This document shows, piece by piece, positions 59,941 through 64,000 of a DNA stretch of 64,000 nt. The translations under genes were made by a program, and so were the position numbers. Source of the stretch: Brevipalpus yothersi (Eukaryota > Arthropoda > Arachnida > Trombidiformes > Tenuipalpidae). The DNA lies in the NCBI GenBank assembly GCA_003956705.1, contig QZCP01000534.1:124001-188000 (forward strand), in the 5' to 3' direction. The notes under the pieces were generated by a model. That model worked only from the letters and a program-made list of their open reading frames with translations. It did not search any database and was not told where the DNA came from. The stretch's first letter is position 1, and the number at the start of each line of letters is the position of its first letter.

Positions 59941-62041
59941 ATGATTGAAGATGAGTACATGAAAAGAGAATACGTTAAAAAACTAGCAGATGAAGATGGG
60001 GAAGATGAAAACAGTGGTAGAGTTGAGGAGGATGTGGATCCTATAAACAATCATATTAAGGTGCGACATTATGCCGATGATCTGGTTGACCATGATCACG
60101 ATTCTTTGGCGGAAAGAAGAGTGCCGCGAAAAGCTGATCGGGAAGATGAGTATCAAGCTCACCGTCAAAAGCTAATCATTTCTCCTTCTCGAGTTGATCC
60201 AGATACTCAAACGAGAACCTATCAAGTTGTAAAGAGAGAACAGAGTCTCACGAAGGAAAAAGCTGAGATCAAAAAGCAAATAGCTGGAAAGGCTAAAAGT
60301 GGTGAACAAGTAATCGCTCCACAAGATGTTTCTTCAGAAAAAACTGTTTCTAAACGTCGTCGATGGGATCAAGTTGTCTCTGAGGCCGAACCATCGACAA
60401 AAAAGTCTTCAAATCATGAAGCTAACACACCGGCTGCTCCTGGACGATGCGATGATACACTTGACCAGATAAGTGGAGACGATACTGTCAAGGATTCAAC
60501 TTCATCTCGTTCATCCCTTAATTCTGAAACTTCACCCTCAAATGCATCCAAGAGATCTCGCTGGGATAAAACTCCATCGAACCGACCAATGGCTACTCCA
60601 TCAACCCCTTCGATAACTCCAGCCACTCCAATGAGTTCTGAAGCAGTGGCCACTCAGTCTCCAATGAGTCATGATAAAACCGGTAGCTTCTCTTCTCAGA
60701 AAGAGGAGAGATCAATGATGGACACGGAGCTTAAGCATCAAAGTTTACCTTCTCGAAAGCCAGCTCCAAAATCGTGTGAATTTGACATTTTTGCTGACGA
60801 AGAAGACGAATCAACACCACCAACATTACCTGGCGAGAAAGTCAATTTCCCTCACAAGCCATCTCAAGCCTCACAATCACGAGATAATCTCGCTTTGAAG
60901 GATAATTGGGACGATGCTGAAGGTTATTACAAAGTTCTTATCGGTGAGAAATTGAATAATAGATATATTGTAACAGGAAATACGGGTAAAGGTGTTTATT
61001 CGACTGTATTTCGTGCTCGAGATGAGTTCAGTGCCCAGAAAGAAGTTGCTATAAAAATTATCAGAAGCAATGAAATTATGCATAAAACAGGTCTCAAAGA
61101 GTTGGAGATGTTGAGAATTTTGAATGAAGCAGACCCAAAAGATAATTATCATTGTTTACGTTTGTTTGGTCATTTCCATCACATGAATCATTTATGCTTA
61201 GTTTTTGAATCACTCTCTATAAATCTTAGAGAGCTTTTGAAAAAACGTGGAAATGTTGGTATAAGTATTGAAGGAGTTTCTTGGTTTGCTCGTCAACTAT
61301 TTTTAGCCTTACGTCATCTAAAGAAGTGCAATATTTTGCACGCCGATATAAAGCCTGACAATATTTTGGTTGATTCATCACAAAAAGTCTTGAAACTTTG
61401 TGATTTTGGATCCGCATCACTTGCTCATGAAGAAGAAATCACTCCATATCTCGTTTCAAGGTTCTACCGAGCACCAGAGATCAGTAAGTATCATGTTTTC
61501 AATTAGAAATTAATTAATTATTCTAATATAATCTTATCTTCCAGTTCTAGGACTAAATTATGATTTCAATATTGACATGTGGTCTGTTGGTGTCACGTTA
61601 TTCGAGCTGTTAACAGGAAAAATTATGTTCCCAGGAAAGACAAACAATCAAATGCTCAAATTTTTTATGGATTGGAGAGGAAAAATTTCTAATCGAATGA
61701 TTCGTAAAGCTAAATTTAAAGACAAACACTTTGATGCGAAATCTAATTTCTTGTACAATGAAGTAGACAAAATAACCGCAAAAGAAAAGACCGTCCTCAT
61801 TAGTTATATAAAGCCATCCAGGGATCTACAGCGTGAACTTTGTGACACTTTAAATGAGCATGAAAAAAAATTAGGTGTACATTTTAGGAATCTCTTAGAA
61901 AAAATATTAATGTTGGACCCCAACAAACGTATACGAGTTTCTGATGCACTTAGTCACAAATTTATAACCGAAGTACATGACAAATTTTATAAAAAACTTG
62001 AAAGTGTAAAAAATGAAGCCAAAAAAGTTGATACAAATTAA
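59941..62041 (+). CDS. Chimeric gene: SF3B1 N-terminal region fused to a PRP4 (PRPF4B) kinase
   Basis: Two exons (59941-61483 and 61545-62041, 61-nt GT-AG intron) encode 679 residues. Residues 1-~270 copy the SF3B1 N-terminus (MIEDEYMKREYVKKL, RHYADDLVDHDHD, ERRVPRKADREDEY, RRRWDQ, SRWDKTP). Relative to SF3B1, about 140 residues are missing, including the p14-binding WEREIDERNRP segment. After a shared AAAGCCAG at 60756-60763 the sequence becomes PRP4 kinase: linker CEFDIFADEED, NWDDAEGYYKV, glycine loop TGKGVYS, VAIKII (catalytic Lys), HADIKPDN, DFGSAS and YLVSRFYRAPEI. The C-lobe has GKTNNQMLKF and MLDPNKRIRVSDAL. All catalytic motifs are intact, so an active Ser/Thr kinase is expected. PRP4 kinase is a spliceosome-associated kinase acting on proteins such as PRP6 and PRP31. 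The frame is open throughout, indicating selection. Residue GRCDD replaces one GRWDE motif. The intact parental PRP4 kinase gene is not in this window. Confidence 0.93.
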
Positions 62042-62246
62042 AAATATGATTTTTTGACTGATTTTCTTTTTCTCTTACTTCAACCAATCAAGAGTCAAGA
62101 GTATTTCATGTGCGCCAGTTTTCATGTACATGTTGTCATGGTGAAAGTCTTGTGGAATGTTTTGAATGTGTATCTTTTTGATGCTTAAATGTTTTGATTT
62201 TGAACAGATGATGAATACTTGAGGGCATGTTTTCGTGATTATCGTG
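62042..62246. promoter_or_regulatory. Compact 205-base spacer, promoter of the TAF6L-like gene
   Basis: This is the whole space between the chimera stop and the TAF6L-like ATG. It must hold the 3' end of one and the promoter of the other, or the two may share a transcript. No AATAAA is visible for the chimera. Confidence 0.4.
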
Positions 62247-63806
62247 ATGGATAGAGATGTTTTCGATGTGAGCCGAGTGGACAATATAAAGGTAGAGCCA
62301 TCAAGTCCTCATCAATTGGATTCCAATTTTCAGTCAACCACAACAGCAACAGCAACAACAACATTGACAACTTATCGCAATGATCTGCCCAATGGATCAG
62401 GTCCACCATCACTACTGTCTGCCGGTGATTTAAAATTATCCAATGGTTTGTCCAATTTGAATGATGATTCGGATCACAATCATCACCACCATCATCATCA
62501 GCATCATCATCATTCTCATCGTCAAGATAAAGATGTGATACCACCATGTAAACTTCACAAAATATTCAGTGAAGATTCCATGAAATTGTTTGCTCACTCA
62601 TTTTCATTACCTGATAATGTTTGGCCAATTCTATCGGAAGATGTTGTCTATCGTCTCCGGGAATTGGTAACCAATTCATATCAATTCACCAAACACAGTA
62701 AACAAGTGAGACTAGCCTGTGATGATGTTAATAAAGCCTTGTATTTTAGTGATTCACCCAAAATTTTTGGTTATGGTCACGGTAAAGGACCGTTGAAAGA
62801 AGTTTTTTGTCCAAGTGCTGGTGTTTGGGCAACCGAAGATGAACCGGTTGATCTGATGTCCACATCTCGATCGATTATCCAGAAAACTTATCAATGTAGC
62901 CTGATTGCCGAAAGTCCCCAGTATCGTATTGATTGGCTGTCAATAGATACCAAAGTCAAGCGTGAATATGAACAGCCGGGATCTGATGAACATAAAAAAT
63001 TTGAATCTGCACTCACATTTATCACACAAGGCTTATTATCTCGAGATTTTGAAGTATTCATCTACACATTGGATAGTTTACGAACAGTCTCCGAGGTGCA
63101 ACTTATTTTACCTCAATTGGTTGGTTTTTTGGCCACCACAATAAGAAAAGGTCATGGTATATATGTGACCCGTCAATTGTTACTCGCCATCAGAGCTTTA
63201 TGTAGAAATCAGAGTATCCAGATAACTAATGAACTTTTCACACGACAATTGGTTAACTCAGTTTTACATTGTATATTAAGGTATCCATGTGAATCCAATA
63301 TTAACGAGTGGGGATATGATCACTGGAATTTGCGAGAATTTGCCGCTTGTATACTCAGTGATATGATCAAAGAATTTAGTTCATCATTTGTGTATAATAA
63401 GGTGTATAATCATGTCACTCATCGTCTATTGGCCTGTATACGAGATCCAACATCTTACCAGTACTCATCACACTATGGAGCGATTGTTGCATTTCGAGGA
63501 CTTGGCTTCGATTGTGTTGTGAATCATTTTTATCCTCACTTTTCCAACTACTTTTCTCATCTCTACCATTCCATAAAGAATGATAAGTTTGACGATAATA
63601 GTGAAAAATACAGTGCTCATGCTGCCATGGGAGCATTGAGTAGTCTTGGTAGCCTTTTGATTCTTAAGTTTAGAGAAAAGTTATTGTTAAACAATGAAAT
63701 CTGTGACTATTCTCAAATTGCCAAAGAAATTTTAGGATTTTTTGGTGATAGAGTTGCCATCCAAATACCGACTGATACAACATCTGGTCTGCATATAATA
63801 TTGTAA
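62247..63806 (+). CDS. TAF6L: TAF6L-like (TAF6 family) SAGA/TFIID histone-fold subunit
   Basis: One exon encodes 519 residues. After a disordered leader with a His-rich run (about residues 78-92) comes the TAF6 histone fold at about 100-175 (SEDSMKLFAHSF, LSEDVVYRLRELVTNSYQF, KHSKQVRLACDDVNKAL). The C-terminal HEAT-type domain (about 245-480) has REFAACILSDMI, HRLLACIRDP and SHYGAIVAFRGLGFDCV. TAF6 pairs with TAF9 in TFIID; TAF6L does so in metazoan SAGA. The words following the histone fold (FGYGHGKGPL) and HYGAIVAFRGLG resemble TAF6L more than TAF6, whose fold is followed by a YGF-type motif, so I favour TAF6L; a diverged TAF6 remains possible. The frame also opens upstream at a GTG; the first ATG, at 62247, was used. 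The gene starts only 205 bases after the chimera. Confidence 0.85.
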   Translation: MDRDVFDVSRVDNIKVEPSSPHQLDSNFQSTTTATATTTLTTYRNDLPNGSGPPSLLSAGDLKLSNGLSNLNDDSDHNHHHHHHQHHHHSHRQDKDVIPPCKLHKIFSEDSMKLFAHSFSLPDNVWPILSEDVVYRLRELVTNSYQFTKHSKQVRLACDDVNKALYFSDSPKIFGYGHGKGPLKEVFCPSAGVWATEDEPVDLMSTSRSIIQKTYQCSLIAESPQYRIDWLSIDTKVKREYEQPGSDEHKKFESALTFITQGLLSRDFEVFIYTLDSLRTVSEVQLILPQLVGFLATTIRKGHGIYVTRQLLLAIRALCRNQSIQITNELFTRQLVNSVLHCILRYPCESNINEWGYDHWNLREFAACILSDMIKEFSSSFVYNKVYNHVTHRLLACIRDPTSYQYSSHYGAIVAFRGLGFDCVVNHFYPHFSNYFSHLYHSIKNDKFDDNSEKYSAHAAMGALSSLGSLLILKFREKLLLNNEICDYSQIAKEILGFFGDRVAIQIPTDTTSGLHIIL

Positions 63807-63811
63807 ATAAA
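63806..63811 (+). terminator. AATAAA overlapping the TAF6L-like stop codon
   Basis: The polyadenylation hexamer AATAAA starts on the last base of the TAA stop codon. If used, the 3' UTR would be only about 10-30 bases. No second canonical hexamer is seen in the remaining 190 bases. Confidence 0.4.
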
Positions 63812-64000
63812 GCAAAAAAAACCACTCACAAGCTTATGTTATTTCAAAATGAGATGGAAAATTATTCGATAAAATGAAAATGCCGGTATAAGTCCGGGGT
63901 TTTATTAGCTCCTTTTAAAATTAATTATTGAATATTCTAGCCTCTTAGCGTCAAATATTTTGATATATCTTGAAGGTAAAAGCATCACTAGAGACGTGAG
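63807..64000. other. 3' flank of the TAF6L-like gene
   Basis: AT-rich; nothing recognised before the window edge. Confidence 0.4.

Noticed and set aside
59941..62041. Idea that the fusion is a processed pseudogene
   Set aside because: The frame is intact, all kinase motifs are kept, an intron is present and upstream promoter sequence was copied.
1..64000. Transposons, tRNA genes, rRNA genes and CRISPR arrays
   Set aside because: Reading both strands gave no reverse transcriptase, transposase, terminal repeat pair with coding content, tRNA-like fold or spaced repeat array that I could support.

Overview
The window is eukaryotic nuclear DNA, most likely from an arthropod and plausibly a mite. 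This is an inference. The evidence is AT-rich DNA with GT-AG introns, animal-only genes (NFI, PRDM13, TAF6-like, VPS28), a cuticle-type single-chitin-binding-domain protein, an Expansion/Rebuff-like MH2 protein of the kind known from insects, very long (CT)n/(GA)n tracts and a short TTAGG-type run. Several conserved genes have uninterrupted coding regions (VPS28, SF3B1, TAF6L-like, HSD17B10-like), as in intron-poor mite genomes. I saw no recognisable transposon, CRISPR array, rRNA or tRNA.

Layout. 1-13.2 kb: non-coding DNA crowded with microsatellites, holding one certain exon of an NFI transcription factor gene (minus strand, running off the left edge). 13.3-13.9 kb: VPS28 (plus). 15.5-21.4 kb: five-exon MH2 protein (plus). 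21.8-23.2 kb: Goliath-like RING E3 ligase (minus). 24.4-30.5 kb: ~1760-residue secreted discoidin-domain protein (minus). 31.2-32.0 kb: HSD17B10-like dehydrogenase lacking catalytic residues (plus). 32.2-33.5 kb: PRDM13 (minus). 36.1-48.8 kb: ~2570-residue chitin-binding CPAP1-like protein (minus). 51.1-54.9 kb: SF3B1 (plus). 56.0-59.1 kb: orphan single-pass membrane protein with a decayed copy of its first exon inside an intron (plus). 59.9-62.0 kb: a chimeric gene joining the SF3B1 N-terminus to a PRP4 (PRPF4B) kinase domain (plus). 62.2-63.8 kb: TAF6L-like SAGA subunit (plus).

The most striking object is the chimera at 59941-62041. Its promoter, 5' leader and first ~270 codons are a diverged copy of the SF3B1 locus about 9 kb upstream. 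At a short shared word (AAAGCCAG) the sequence switches to a complete PRP4 kinase, including a 61-nt intron. The spliceosomal kinase is therefore attached to part of the N-terminal region of a core U2 snRNP protein and placed under a copy of that protein's promoter. PRP4 kinase is known to act on spliceosomal proteins during B-complex formation, so the fusion could target the kinase to U2 or the pre-spliceosome. That role is inference.

Other threads: two genes with likely cuticle or chitin roles (MH2 protein, CPAP1-like protein) lie in one window; one dehydrogenase looks catalytically dead but could keep the non-catalytic role HSD17B10 has in mitochondrial RNase P; a perfect 20-bp hairpin lies downstream of SF3B1.
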